Shown here: positions 25,691 to 34,592 of the stretch, in pieces | How the letters are laid out: each line of letters begins with the position of its first letter | Position numbering within the stretch: the stretch's first letter is position 1 | DNA from: CAYRWR01 sp964537555 | GTDB taxonomy: Bacteria; Spirochaetota; Brevinematia; Brevinematales; CAYRWR01 | Assembly (NCBI GenBank): GCA_964537555.1 | Contig: CAZIAD010000004.1 | Span: forward strand, 62,001 to 126,000 | DNA length: 64,000 nucleotides | Direction of reading: 5' to 3' | The notes under the pieces: model-generated | Databases searched by the model: none | Told to the model about the DNA's origin: nothing | Seen by the model: only the letters and a program-made list of their open reading frames with translations | Position numbers and translations under genes: made by a program

Positions 25691-27040
25691 ATGGCCAAAT
25701 CAAAACAATTTTACCTGTGCACAGAATGCGGATATAAAACAGCCAAATGGCTGGGAAAATGTCCCTCCTGCGCGAACTGGAACAGCTTTGAGGAGGAAGT
25801 GGAGCAGGAGCTGCCCCTGAGCAGTACGGCTGTACCCCTGTCTGCCCTGGAAGCCGTGTCTCTGCCTGATGTCAGTTACACAGATGCGGACCGGCAGCAT
25901 TCCGGCATACCTGAGCTGGACCGGGTCCTGGGGGGACTGGTACCGGGGCAGGCCGTACTTATCTCCGGAGAGCCTGGAGTAGGTAAGTCCACCCTGCTGC
26001 TACAGCTGGCCCGGCATTTTGCAAAAAAACAAAAAGTCTACTATATCAATGGTGAGGAATCGAACTCCCAGGTCAAGTCCCGGGCTGACCGCCTGGGCAT
26101 CAATGAAAAAGACCTCTACCTCCTGTCCACCCATGACCTGGAAAATATACTGGAAAAGATGCAGGCTGACCGGCCGGCCCTGTGCATAGTGGACTCCCTG
26201 CAGACCCTGTCCTCCCAGCGTTTCAGCAGCCTGCCCGGCTCTATAGTGCAGGCCCGGGAGTGCGCCTTCAGCCTCATACAGGCCGCCAAGACTCTCAATA
26301 TTCCCCTCTTCCTGGTCAGTCACATCACCAAGGCCGGTAATATCGCGGGCCCTAAAGTGGTGGAACATATGGTAGATACCGTGCTGTTTCTGGAGAGTGA
26401 TGAGCGGGGCATGTACCGGGTCCTGCGCAGTATCAAGAACCGCTTCTCTTCCACGGACGAGGTGGGCTTCTTTACCATGGAGAGCAGCGGCCTCCAGGAG
26501 ATTGCCGACCTCAGTCATGCTTTTGTCAATATGCATGACAAACAGGTGGCCGGGGTGTCCCTCTTTCCCTACCTGGAGGGGAACCGGGCATTCCCGGTAG
26601 AAGTACAGGCCCTGTGTGTGCCTACCCAGTTTAACTATCCCCGCCGCACCGCCGACGGTATAGAGCTGAACCGGCTCAATATGCTCCTGGCTATTCTGGA
26701 GAAACACTTTCGCCTTAATTATTCCGCTCAGGATGTCTTCCTGAATATCACAGGGGGGCTCAAGATCAATGATCCCGCCCTCGACCTGGCTGTAGTCATG
26801 GCCCTTTATTCTTCTTTAAAGAACAAAGCACTGTCCCCCCAGGCTGCCTTTTTCGGGGAGCTGGGCCTGGCCGGGGAGCTGCGCCCCGTAAAGCGTCGGG
26901 AAAAGCGCATCCTGGAGCTGGACCGCCTGGGATTCCGGGAGGTCTACTATTCCCAGGCCGGGACTGCCGGGGAAAAGAGTACTACTGCCCGGCTCTTTCC
27001 TCTGAAGACTCTGGAGGAGCTGATCACCCTGCTAGGGTAG
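25691..27040 (+). CDS. radA: DNA repair ATPase RadA
   Basis: RadA is a RecA-related helicase that drives branch migration in recombination. The 449-residue protein has the N-terminal zinc finger C10/C13/C24/C27 (LCTECGYKTAKWLGKCPSC), Walker A GEPGVGKSTLL, Walker B CIVDSLQTL, and a Lon-like C-terminal domain with DLAVVMALYSSL and GELGLAGELRPV. The RadA-specific KNRFG motif reads KNRFS here (K249-S253), an unusual change at a normally invariant glycine. Everything else is canonical. It is probably transcribed with the lapA-like gene upstream. Confidence 0.94.
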   Translation: MAKSKQFYLCTECGYKTAKWLGKCPSCANWNSFEEEVEQELPLSSTAVPLSALEAVSLPDVSYTDADRQHSGIPELDRVLGGLVPGQAVLISGEPGVGKSTLLLQLARHFAKKQKVYYINGEESNSQVKSRADRLGINEKDLYLLSTHDLENILEKMQADRPALCIVDSLQTLSSQRFSSLPGSIVQARECAFSLIQAAKTLNIPLFLVSHITKAGNIAGPKVVEHMVDTVLFLESDERGMYRVLRSIKNRFSSTDEVGFFTMESSGLQEIADLSHAFVNMHDKQVAGVSLFPYLEGNRAFPVEVQALCVPTQFNYPRRTADGIELNRLNMLLAILEKHFRLNYSAQDVFLNITGGLKINDPALDLAVVMALYSSLKNKALSPQAAFFGELGLAGELRPVKRREKRILELDRLGFREVYYSQAGTAGEKSTTARLFPLKTLEELITLLG

Positions 27041-27261
27041 GTCAGCCCTGGTGGGGTGTAGGCTGGGGGGCACCATGCGGAGAAGAGCAGGCAGACTCCG
27101 GCGGGGAAGTGGGGCTTGGTGGCTTACACATTTCGTAACTGTTATAGTTTCGGGCTCCGACTTAAAAAGACAGTGCCTATTTTTTACTATCGACAATCTA
27201 CACAATCTACACAATCGACTATCGACTATTAGCTATTGACTACAATTGATAAAAGCGGGAT
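27041..27261. other. Gene-free interval with short tandem repeat
   Basis: No supported gene lies between radA and the promoter at 27262. The first 80 bases are G-rich. At 27195-27221 a 9-base unit CAATCTACA occurs twice in tandem, with a third degenerate copy CAATCGACT, followed by further TATCGACTAT-like variants to about 27245. It looks like non-coding, slippage-generated sequence. Confidence 0.5.
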
Positions 27262-27290
27262 TTGACATTATACTTGCTGTCATATATCAT
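27262..27290 (+). promoter_or_regulatory. Sigma-70-type promoter
   Basis: A perfect TTGACA (27262-27267) and TATCAT (27285-27290) are separated by 17 bases. The ATG of the downstream gene is 35 bases further on. Confidence 0.7.
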
Positions 27291-27324
27291 AGATATAAAG
27301 TATGAAATACAGGGAGAAACAGAA

Positions 27325-27795
27325 ATGCCTTATGCAGTTGATTTTAAAAATGTATCACCTATTGGTTTAGAGACCTCACCGGTAGCACCAGCCCTCGCAG
27401 GACTGCGTGCCAATGAAGCGCGATATTTTATGAATAAGTACAAACATCAATTCTCAGTAGTAGCAGCCAGAGAAAGTAAAGAACAGCTGGATTACGTAAA
27501 CCGTATTCTCAAAAATGAACGTGATATAAGCTTTTCCTCCACTCCATTGGAGACAACACAATTCCAGGTGGAGAATATTAAATTCACCTATGTATTTTAT
27601 GAGGATGGCCTGGCAGTCAATGTCATGTATACTATCGATAATCCTAAAAAAAGAGCAGTTGGATTTAAGCTATCTGAAGGTATGGAGGTACCTAAGGAGT
27701 TAGATGGTAAGTTTAAATTTGCCCGGCAGAAATCTAAACTGGCCGGGACAATACGGGGTTCGTTTTTTGTCATCAAAGGAGAATACCAAGTATAG
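27325..27795 (+). CDS. Soluble protein of unknown function
   Basis: The frame is open from a TTG at 27262, but that codon is the -35 box of the promoter. The ATG at 27325 follows GGGAGA and yields 156 residues. The protein has no signal peptide or membrane segment. A helical N-terminal half (ARYFMNKYKHQFSVVAARES, EQLDYVNRILKNERD) leads into a strand-rich half (FTYVFYEDGLAVNVMYTIDN, GTIRGSFFVIKGEYQV). I do not recognise a family. It is monocistronic, with its own promoter, and convergent with the cNMP-binding gene. Confidence 0.62.
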   Translation: MPYAVDFKNVSPIGLETSPVAPALAGLRANEARYFMNKYKHQFSVVAARESKEQLDYVNRILKNERDISFSSTPLETTQFQVENIKFTYVFYEDGLAVNVMYTIDNPKKRAVGFKLSEGMEVPKELDGKFKFARQKSKLAGTIRGSFFVIKGEYQV

Positions 27796-27923
27796 CCTGC
27801 CAGGGGTAAATCCTTAGGGGCATTGCCACACATTAGCAAGAATCTCTACTGTATTGCAGGATATGAGCCAGTCAGGAATAAGCCAAAACGTGTGGTGTAT
27901 GAACATTCTTTTTCTTATATGAT

Positions 27924-29114
27924 CTATTCTTCATCCTTTGGTGGGTTCTTAATGTCATAGATCCTATCTCTGGCCTGTGCCGCCAGGCCGGTCTTCTGAT
28001 CTACCATAACCGCTTTCTGAAAGAATTTCAATGCCTCTGCTTCATCTCCTTCATAGAGGGTCATCTCTGCGATCAGGATATAGAGGCGCTGCACTTCCTG
28101 GCTGGGCAGATCGATACGGCTGTGCATCATCACATGCATATAGGCTTCCCGGGCAGTATGATAGGCCATACTGAACATCTTCTCATCTTCCATGTCCTGA
28201 TAGAGCCAGGCCAGAGATATCCATAGCCGGCATACTTTAAAATCCATTTTTTTCATGAGGTTCTTGGTATTGAGAGCCAGATAATGGCGGATGAACACCT
28301 GGTTGATATCCGGGGACATATTATCCACATTGAGGCTGATACTGTTCCGGTAATCGGTCTGGAGCAGATAGAGTTTTTCCTTGGTCCTGTTATCTATCTC
28401 GTTGAATTCAGAATACATGGCAGAATAGTAACAGGAGGGGCAGGACCAGACCTGGTACCATAATTTATCAAAGTTTTCGTGAATCTCCCGGAAATCTTTT
28501 TGGGATTTTGCCAGACGAAGGCGTGAAGCCCTGATTGCCCGTACCGGGAAATTATGGTCACAGACCGGGCAGCTGATGTTTTTATCGTATAAATAGGTCC
28601 CGTGCTCTTCCGGAGCTATGGCCTCATAGTCCCCATGGCCTTCAGAGAATAAGGCAGACAGCATACCATCGGATTCGCCGGTGGTTTTCACAGATGCCTT
28701 GGCCAGGCCAGACTGTACATCTTCGTCTTTCATTTGAGTGCTGCTCAGCTTTTCATTGATCTTTCTGACCCGGCTGGACAGTGACTGCATGACTTTAAAG
28801 GCCCAGTCCGGCTTGGAAATGATAAATTCCAGAAAGTGTTCCTGATCTATCGACAGGACGACTGTCTCCTCGGTAGCCTGGACATTGGCACTACGGGGGA
28901 GCCGTTCCAGCACCGACATTTCTCCCACAAAGTTTCCCGGCTGCATATCTGCCACTTTGATAGGGTCTCCGATGGCACTGTCTAAAGAGACTGTCACATT
29001 TCCCTTGAGTATGATATACATATTAGAACCGGTCTCCCCCTGCTGAAACAGGTACTGCCCGGATTTAAATCTGATCAGTTTTCCGAACTGGGTTAGTTCA
29101 TTCAGGTCCGACAT
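27924..29114 (-). CDS. Cyclic-nucleotide-binding domain fused to DUF2225
   Basis: The 396-residue protein begins with a CRP-like cNMP-binding beta roll (residues about 8-125: KSGQYLFQQGETGSNMYIIL, GNFVGEMSVLERLPRSANVQ, with the phosphate-binding GEMS...RSA cassette). A helix and linker lead to a DUF2225 domain from about residue 180: NISCPVCDHNFPVRAIRASR, VWSCPSCYYSAMYSEFN (two CxxC pairs, likely zinc), then TPR-like helices to the end. There is no helix-turn-helix, so it is unlikely to be a transcription factor of CRP type. GGAGG precedes the ATG. Function unknown; probably a cytoplasmic nucleotide sensor. Confidence 0.82.
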   Translation of the reverse strand: MSDLNELTQFGKLIRFKSGQYLFQQGETGSNMYIILKGNVTVSLDSAIGDPIKVADMQPGNFVGEMSVLERLPRSANVQATEETVVLSIDQEHFLEFIISKPDWAFKVMQSLSSRVRKINEKLSSTQMKDEDVQSGLAKASVKTTGESDGMLSALFSEGHGDYEAIAPEEHGTYLYDKNISCPVCDHNFPVRAIRASRLRLAKSQKDFREIHENFDKLWYQVWSCPSCYYSAMYSEFNEIDNRTKEKLYLLQTDYRNSISLNVDNMSPDINQVFIRHYLALNTKNLMKKMDFKVCRLWISLAWLYQDMEDEKMFSMAYHTAREAYMHVMMHSRIDLPSQEVQRLYILIAEMTLYEGDEAEALKFFQKAVMVDQKTGLAAQARDRIYDIKNPPKDEE

Positions 29115-29375
29115 GCTTTCCTCCCGGATAGTGCTCTAAAAATCTCATATAGGAAAAGTGTGGTATAGGCAGGGTTATTAAGATTTAGATGTGTGATGGT
29201 GCCTAAAACATTTCTATATATTATAAATCAAGAATTCCATCTATGTAAATAATTCACAAGCTCTTATTATGAGATTCTTATTATTATCCCTGGGTGATAA
29301 TTCCTGCTGCTTTAGGGTTTGACTTTTCGCTTAATACTACTTAATCTCTATAAAAATACCTAAGAAGAGTAAGCA

Positions 29376-31925
29376 ATGACAGATCTGAAGAGTAATTTTG
29401 AAAACCAGGTATCTCTCAAATATCAGCTGTATAACAGCCTGTTTCTCACCCTGCCTATTGACCGTATCAGTAATACCGGCTATCTTTTACCCCTGCTGAC
29501 GGAACACTGCCAAAAAGGACTGAGCCAGGGCCTCCATCCCGGCGCTATAATAGATAGCTTTTTTAGCCAGCACCCCGAATTCGCAGCTCAAAAAGAACAG
29601 TATGACTTTATGTTCAGGGTCATCCAGTATGTAGAAAGGCAGGTAGTCCTTCTGGATGCGGTAGAAGATGCCGCCTATCATCAGATTAATGAGACCGGGG
29701 GAAATGGAAGCTTTGACCATCTCTATACACATACATCTGATCTTGGGGAATTTTCCTCCCTGGCTGACGCTTTGAAAGAATATGCCGTGCGCATCGTTTT
29801 GACAGCTCATCCCACCCAGTTCTATCCGGGTTATGTGCTGGCCATCATCACTGACCTGACCCAGGCTATTCAGGAGAATGACGCGGGCTCTATCCGTGCC
29901 CTGTTATTGCAGCTGGGTAAATCCCCATTCTTCCGGAAAGAAAAGCCCAGCCCTTTGGATGAAGCGGTCAACCTCAGCTGGTATCTGGAAAATATCTTTT
30001 ATCCCGCGGCCAGTCAATTGTATCAAAAAGTAAAGCATCATGATCATCTGGAATCTGCCGGTATAAACCCTGAACTGCTCCAGTTTGGCTTCTGGCCCGG
30101 TGGTGACAGGGATGGCAATCCCTTCGTTACAGTTGAGACTACACTACAGGTGGCGGAACGATTAAGAGACATCTTATTACGCTGTTATTATCGTGATATC
30201 CGGTCATTGAGACGGAGACTGAGCTTCAGGGGAGTCTATGAAAGGGTCAGTGAATGGGAGTCGCGTATCAGCCAGAGCCTGCAATGCGGCCCGGATGACA
30301 CCCTGACCGCAGATGCTCTGTTGCAGGGACTGGATGATATAGCAGATGTTTTGATACAGGAGCATGACGGCCTGTTTCTGGAGGTCCTGGACCAGTTCCG
30401 TGACCGGGTCAGATTGTTCGGCCTCCACTTTGCCAGTATTGATATCCGTCAGGACAGCCGCCGGATACTGCATGCCTTTACAGCAGTACGCTCGGCTTAT
30501 CCGGATATTCTGCCTCCTGATTGGGATCAATGGGATTTGTCAGCCCAGGCAGATGCTCTGTTCCGTATTAGTGGTGGCAGGGCCGAACCTGTAGACATGG
30601 ACCCCATAGACCGGGATACCTTGCATTCCTTTCCGGTCATTCGTAAGATCCAGAAGCTGAACGGTAAGCGGGGGGCGCACCGCTATATTATTTCCAACTG
30701 CCGCAACACTCTGGATATAGCCCGGGTGTTTGCACTGGCCCGTCTCACCGACTGGAAGGGGCAGCTCGATCTGGATATTGTACCCTTGTTTGAGACCATT
30801 CAGGATCTGAGCCATGCTCACGAAACTATGGAAATGATATACAGGCATCCTGTGTATCAGCAGCATCTGGCGGGCAGACAGCATCGCCAGACGGTCATGC
30901 TGGGTTTCAGTGACGGAACCAAGGATGGGGGCTACCTCTCTGCCAACTGGAACATCTTTAAGGCTAAAGAGAATATTACCCGTATTTCCCGTCACTATGG
31001 TATAAAGGTGATATTTTTTGACGGACGGGGCGGCCCTCCTGCCCGGGGCGGAGGTAATACCCAGAAATTTTATTCCAGTCTGGGCAATGAGATCGAAAAC
31101 AAGGAAATCCATCTGACTGTACAGGGCCAGACTATCAGCACTCAGTACGGCACTGTAATATCGGCCATTCACAACATGGAGACTTTATTGGTATCCGGAT
31201 TGGAGAACCAACTGCTGGATGACCCTTCCAAGCATCTCACACCCTCTCAGAGAGAGATCCTGGAAGACATGGCCAGTATCAGCCAGGAGCGTTATGAGTC
31301 ACTAAAACAGTCATCCCTGTTCATGCCCTATTTGAAACAGATCAGCCCCCTGTTGTACTATGGACAGACTAATATCGGGAGCCGGCCCAGTAAACGGGGC
31401 AGTGATTCTGAACTCCGCTTTGAAGACCTGAGAGCTATCCCCTTTGTGGGAGCCTGGAGTCAGATCAAACAAAATGTACCCGGCTTCTACGGCCTGGGAT
31501 CTGCTCTGAAAGCACTGTATGATCAGGGCAGGGGGCCAGATTGCCGGGAAATGTATGAAAGCTCGGCATTTTTCCGGGCCTTAGTGGAAAACAGTATGCA
31601 GAGCCTGGCCAAGACTAATTTTTCCCTGACCACCTATTTAAAAGAGGATCCGGAATTCGGGGCTTTCTGGAAGGATATCTATGATGAATACCAGCTGAGC
31701 TGTGATATGCTGCAGCAGGTCTCCGGACAGAGCCGGCTTCTGGATACCAATCTGACCAGCCGGGAAAGCATAGCCCTCAGGGAAAAAATGGTCCTGCCTC
31801 TGTTGACCATACAACAGTACGCACTGGATCGCTTGCGACACGCTTCTGAAGACCGTGAAGTTCTGGAAAAGCTGGTGGTCCGCAGTATGTTCGGAAATAT
31901 CAATGCCAGCCGGAATTCCGCATGA
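29376..31925 (+). CDS. ppc: Phosphoenolpyruvate carboxylase, divergent type
   Basis: PEPC makes oxaloacetate from PEP and bicarbonate. The 849-residue protein has the catalytic histidine in VLTAHPTQ (H145; most family members read TAHPTE), GFWPGGDRDGNPFVT, DIRQDSRR, the SDGTKDGGYLSANW segment and FFDGRGGPPARGG (residues 548-559), where classical enzymes have HGRGGxxGRGG. The C-terminus ends NASRNSA instead of the usual NTG. These features suit a separate PEPC branch rather than a decayed gene, since the frame is intact and all catalytic arginines and histidines are visible. It is followed by carbonic anhydrase and SulP genes that could supply bicarbonate. Confidence 0.92.
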   Translation: MTDLKSNFENQVSLKYQLYNSLFLTLPIDRISNTGYLLPLLTEHCQKGLSQGLHPGAIIDSFFSQHPEFAAQKEQYDFMFRVIQYVERQVVLLDAVEDAAYHQINETGGNGSFDHLYTHTSDLGEFSSLADALKEYAVRIVLTAHPTQFYPGYVLAIITDLTQAIQENDAGSIRALLLQLGKSPFFRKEKPSPLDEAVNLSWYLENIFYPAASQLYQKVKHHDHLESAGINPELLQFGFWPGGDRDGNPFVTVETTLQVAERLRDILLRCYYRDIRSLRRRLSFRGVYERVSEWESRISQSLQCGPDDTLTADALLQGLDDIADVLIQEHDGLFLEVLDQFRDRVRLFGLHFASIDIRQDSRRILHAFTAVRSAYPDILPPDWDQWDLSAQADALFRISGGRAEPVDMDPIDRDTLHSFPVIRKIQKLNGKRGAHRYIISNCRNTLDIARVFALARLTDWKGQLDLDIVPLFETIQDLSHAHETMEMIYRHPVYQQHLAGRQHRQTVMLGFSDGTKDGGYLSANWNIFKAKENITRISRHYGIKVIFFDGRGGPPARGGGNTQKFYSSLGNEIENKEIHLTVQGQTISTQYGTVISAIHNMETLLVSGLENQLLDDPSKHLTPSQREILEDMASISQERYESLKQSSLFMPYLKQISPLLYYGQTNIGSRPSKRGSDSELRFEDLRAIPFVGAWSQIKQNVPGFYGLGSALKALYDQGRGPDCREMYESSAFFRALVENSMQSLAKTNFSLTTYLKEDPEFGAFWKDIYDEYQLSCDMLQQVSGQSRLLDTNLTSRESIALREKMVLPLLTIQQYALDRLRHASEDREVLEKLVVRSMFGNINASRNSA

Positions 31926-32007
31926 TGTGATTTAATGAAGAAAGACTGTCCAGGGAGTCGTCTTCATTTGATTCTTCGTTAATCAGGAATATATGCTTTT
32001 GAGCTAG

Positions 32008-32655
32008 CTATAATTGGTGATAATCAGGCAGTAAGCCTTTTTCCTGCCACAGCCCAATAGGTAGTTCCAGTTCTTTTATAGCTCCATGTTTCAAATCCAG
32101 TACCCATCCATGTACATGCAGCTCATTTTTCTTATCCTGTTCCAGAATCTTCTCCATGGCGGATGTTTTTAAGAGGGTCTCTATCTGCCTGATCACATTC
32201 AGTTCAGAAATACGGTTTAATTTATCATTGGTGTCTGAGATTGAATCCAGTTCTTTTTTATTGTCAATGAGGATGTCTTTTATGGGACGAATCCAGTTTT
32301 CCACCGTATTGGAGGCATTATTATGGTAAGCTGCTGCAATCCCCCCGCATTGATAATGGCCGCATACAATGACCTCTTTAATCTTTAGTTGCATCAGGGC
32401 ATATTCCAGTACAGACAGGATATTCATGTCGGTCAGGGAAATCTGATTGGCGATATTACGGTGGACAAACATCTCCCCCGGCCTGGTCTGGGTATAGGTA
32501 TCCAATGGCATCCGGCTGTCGGAACATCCTATATAGAGAAATGGTGGCTTTTGAGACTGGGACAGAATTTCGAAAACCTGAGGGTTAATCTCTAATTGCT
32601 GTTGTGCCCAGTTTTTGTTATTATTAAGTAAATCTTTATAGCTGTGATATTTCAT
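32008..32655 (-). CDS. Beta-class carbonic anhydrase
   Basis: The enzyme interconverts CO2 and bicarbonate. The 215-residue protein shows the zinc ligands C44 (in IGCSDSR, with D46 and R48 the catalytic dyad), H100 and C103 (VCGHYQCGG), and the RNIANQ segment near 66-71, all standard for beta carbonic anhydrases. The length matches the family. A purine-rich AAGGGG precedes the ATG. It is convergent to ppc (82-base gap) and divergent from the SulP gene (215-base shared upstream region), which places bicarbonate production next to its use and transport. Confidence 0.93.
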   Translation of the reverse strand: MKYHSYKDLLNNNKNWAQQQLEINPQVFEILSQSQKPPFLYIGCSDSRMPLDTYTQTRPGEMFVHRNIANQISLTDMNILSVLEYALMQLKIKEVIVCGHYQCGGIAAAYHNNASNTVENWIRPIKDILIDNKKELDSISDTNDKLNRISELNVIRQIETLLKTSAMEKILEQDKKNELHVHGWVLDLKHGAIKELELPIGLWQEKGLLPDYHQL

Positions 32656-32870
32656 ACTGACCCCTTTTACTATGTATTTTAATGCTCCCTTGTCATTAAG
32701 GATGAAAAAGAAATTGTGAGTTCAGATTTTCGTAAAATATATATTATTCCTAATGATTTGTCCAGATAAGTATTATTTTCATGTGTCAAAGGGATAATAA
32801 TAAAACTTGTAATAAAATGTCAGACTCTTTATCCTCAACACATTAAGAATCCTCAAGGAGATGATATACC

Positions 32871-34511
32871 ATGATGTTTAGTGATTTCACCCCGAAATTA
32901 TTTACTATCCTTAAAAAAGGGATAACTACTGAGCAGCTAAAGAAGGATATAATATCCGGTATTATCGTTGGTATTGTAGCCCTGCCTCTGGCTATTGCTT
33001 TCGCTATGGCTTCTGGTGTCTCCCCGGAAAAAGGAATCATCACCGCTATTCTCGCAGGTTTTATTATCTCATTTCTGGGGGGGAGCCGGGTACAGATTGG
33101 GGGGCCTACCGGGGCATTTGTAGTCATCATTTCTTCAATCATAGCTATGCATGGATTCAACGGACTTTTGGTAGCTACTTTTATGGCTGGCATCATATTG
33201 ATATTGATGGGCTTGTTACGGATTGGTTCGCTTTTGAAGTTTATCCCCCAGACACTGATCATAGGATTTACCACAGGGATTGCCATTATCATTTTCTCTA
33301 TTCAGGTAAAGGACTTGTTGGGACTTAATATTCAGAATTTACCGGCTGATTTTATCGGCAAGTGGTCTGCTTATTTTCAAAACATACACACTTTGAACCC
33401 CTGGTCTCTGCTTGTGGGTGTTATCACCATTTTCATGATAACCCTGCTTCCCCGCATCAGCCCCAAAATCCCCTGGACATTCATTACACTGATCGCAGTG
33501 AGCCTGGCGGTGTACCTTTTAAAAATACCGGTAGATACCATCTATACTTCTTTTGGAGAAATGAAAGCGGTGTTCCCCAGGCCGGCTTTTTTTAATATAG
33601 ACTGGCCTATCATTAAACAACTAATGATCCCTGCTTTTACTATCGCATTGCTGGCTGCACTGGAGTCCTTACTTTCAGCGGTAGTAGCTGACGGCATGAC
33701 AGGAGGACGTCATCGATCCAATGCGGAATTAATCGCGCAGGGCATTGCTAATATGGTCAGTCCCCTGTTTGGAGGCATACCTGCCACCGGAGCCATTGCC
33801 CGAACAGCCACCAATGTAAACCAGGGAGGCCGGACTCCTATTGCAGGCATGGTCCATGCAATTGTACTTTTGATAATTTTTTTTGTGGCTATGCCAATAG
33901 TAAAGTATATACCCCTGGCAGTACTATCCGGGGTATTAATGGTAGTGGCATGGAATATGAGTGAGATCAAAGTATTTATCCGTACCTGTAAGATCAATGT
34001 TTTTGAAACCATTGTACTGCTTAGTACATTCCTGTTAACAGTGTTTACTGATCTTACTATAGCTATACCCGTGGGATTTGTTTTGGCTATATTACTCTTT
34101 ATGAAACGAATGTCTGATTCTGTGGAGATTAGTCCTCTGCTATATGTGAAAAACGGTGAGGATAAACTATTCCATGAAGAAGTAGGTATCTATTCTCCCC
34201 ATATTGTTATCTTTGAGTTAAATGGCCCCTTGTTTTTTGCATCTATGCATCATTTACTAAGTATTATGCCTAATATAAAAGAAGGCCACCGAACTCTCAT
34301 TTTACGTTTTCGCTATGTTCCTATTGTAGATACTGCAGGATTGACACGATTGAAAGAATTTACACGGGAGATAGCACAACGAAATATGAATTTTATCATT
34401 TCAGGAGCTCAACCTCGTGTGAGAGAAAAATTAATAAATTTTGGGATAATCTCTGAGCAGAATCTGTATACCGATTTACGCTCCGCAGTACAGGAAGCAG
34501 AAAAAGAATGA
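32871..34511 (+). CDS. SulP-family anion transporter with STAS domain
   Basis: SulP proteins carry sulfate, bicarbonate or other anions. The 546-residue protein has 10-12 membrane segments. Family signatures are GIIVGIVALPLAIAFAMASG, the GGSRVQIGGPTGAFVVIISS segment, and LESLLSAVVADGMTGGRHRS. The C-terminal STAS domain (about 435-546) includes VIFELNGPLFFASMHHLL and VPIVDTAGLTRL. Context beside carbonic anhydrase and PEP carboxylase favours bicarbonate (BicA-like) over sulfate, but the sequence alone cannot decide. CAAGGAG lies upstream of the ATG. Confidence 0.9.
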   Translation: MMFSDFTPKLFTILKKGITTEQLKKDIISGIIVGIVALPLAIAFAMASGVSPEKGIITAILAGFIISFLGGSRVQIGGPTGAFVVIISSIIAMHGFNGLLVATFMAGIILILMGLLRIGSLLKFIPQTLIIGFTTGIAIIIFSIQVKDLLGLNIQNLPADFIGKWSAYFQNIHTLNPWSLLVGVITIFMITLLPRISPKIPWTFITLIAVSLAVYLLKIPVDTIYTSFGEMKAVFPRPAFFNIDWPIIKQLMIPAFTIALLAALESLLSAVVADGMTGGRHRSNAELIAQGIANMVSPLFGGIPATGAIARTATNVNQGGRTPIAGMVHAIVLLIIFFVAMPIVKYIPLAVLSGVLMVVAWNMSEIKVFIRTCKINVFETIVLLSTFLLTVFTDLTIAIPVGFVLAILLFMKRMSDSVEISPLLYVKNGEDKLFHEEVGIYSPHIVIFELNGPLFFASMHHLLSIMPNIKEGHRTLILRFRYVPIVDTAGLTRLKEFTREIAQRNMNFIISGAQPRVREKLINFGIISEQNLYTDLRSAVQEAEKE

Positions 34512-34540
34512 GTGCAGATATCGTAGCTATCTTTAATGAA

Positions 34541-34569
34541 AGAATGCCGGGTTTTGTACCCGGCATTCT
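34541..34569. terminator. Hairpin between convergent SulP and helicase genes
   Basis: AGAATGCCGGGT (34541-34552) and ACCCGGCATTCT (34558-34569) form a perfect 12-bp stem with a 5-base loop. No long T-run follows directly on either strand. A second small dyad, AAAGATT-GT-AATCTTT, lies just after it. It most likely ends transcription from both directions. Confidence 0.68.
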
Positions 34570-34592
34570 GATCTAAAAAAAGATTGTAATCT

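Noticed and set aside
26000..26707. A 235-codon minus-strand frame inside radA
   Set aside because: radA is unambiguous; the opposite frame is His/Gly/Gln-rich noise.
27262..27324. TTG 27262 as the start of the unknown 156-residue protein
   Set aside because: The codon is part of a perfect TTGACA -35 box; the extra residues are not protein-like and a good ATG follows.
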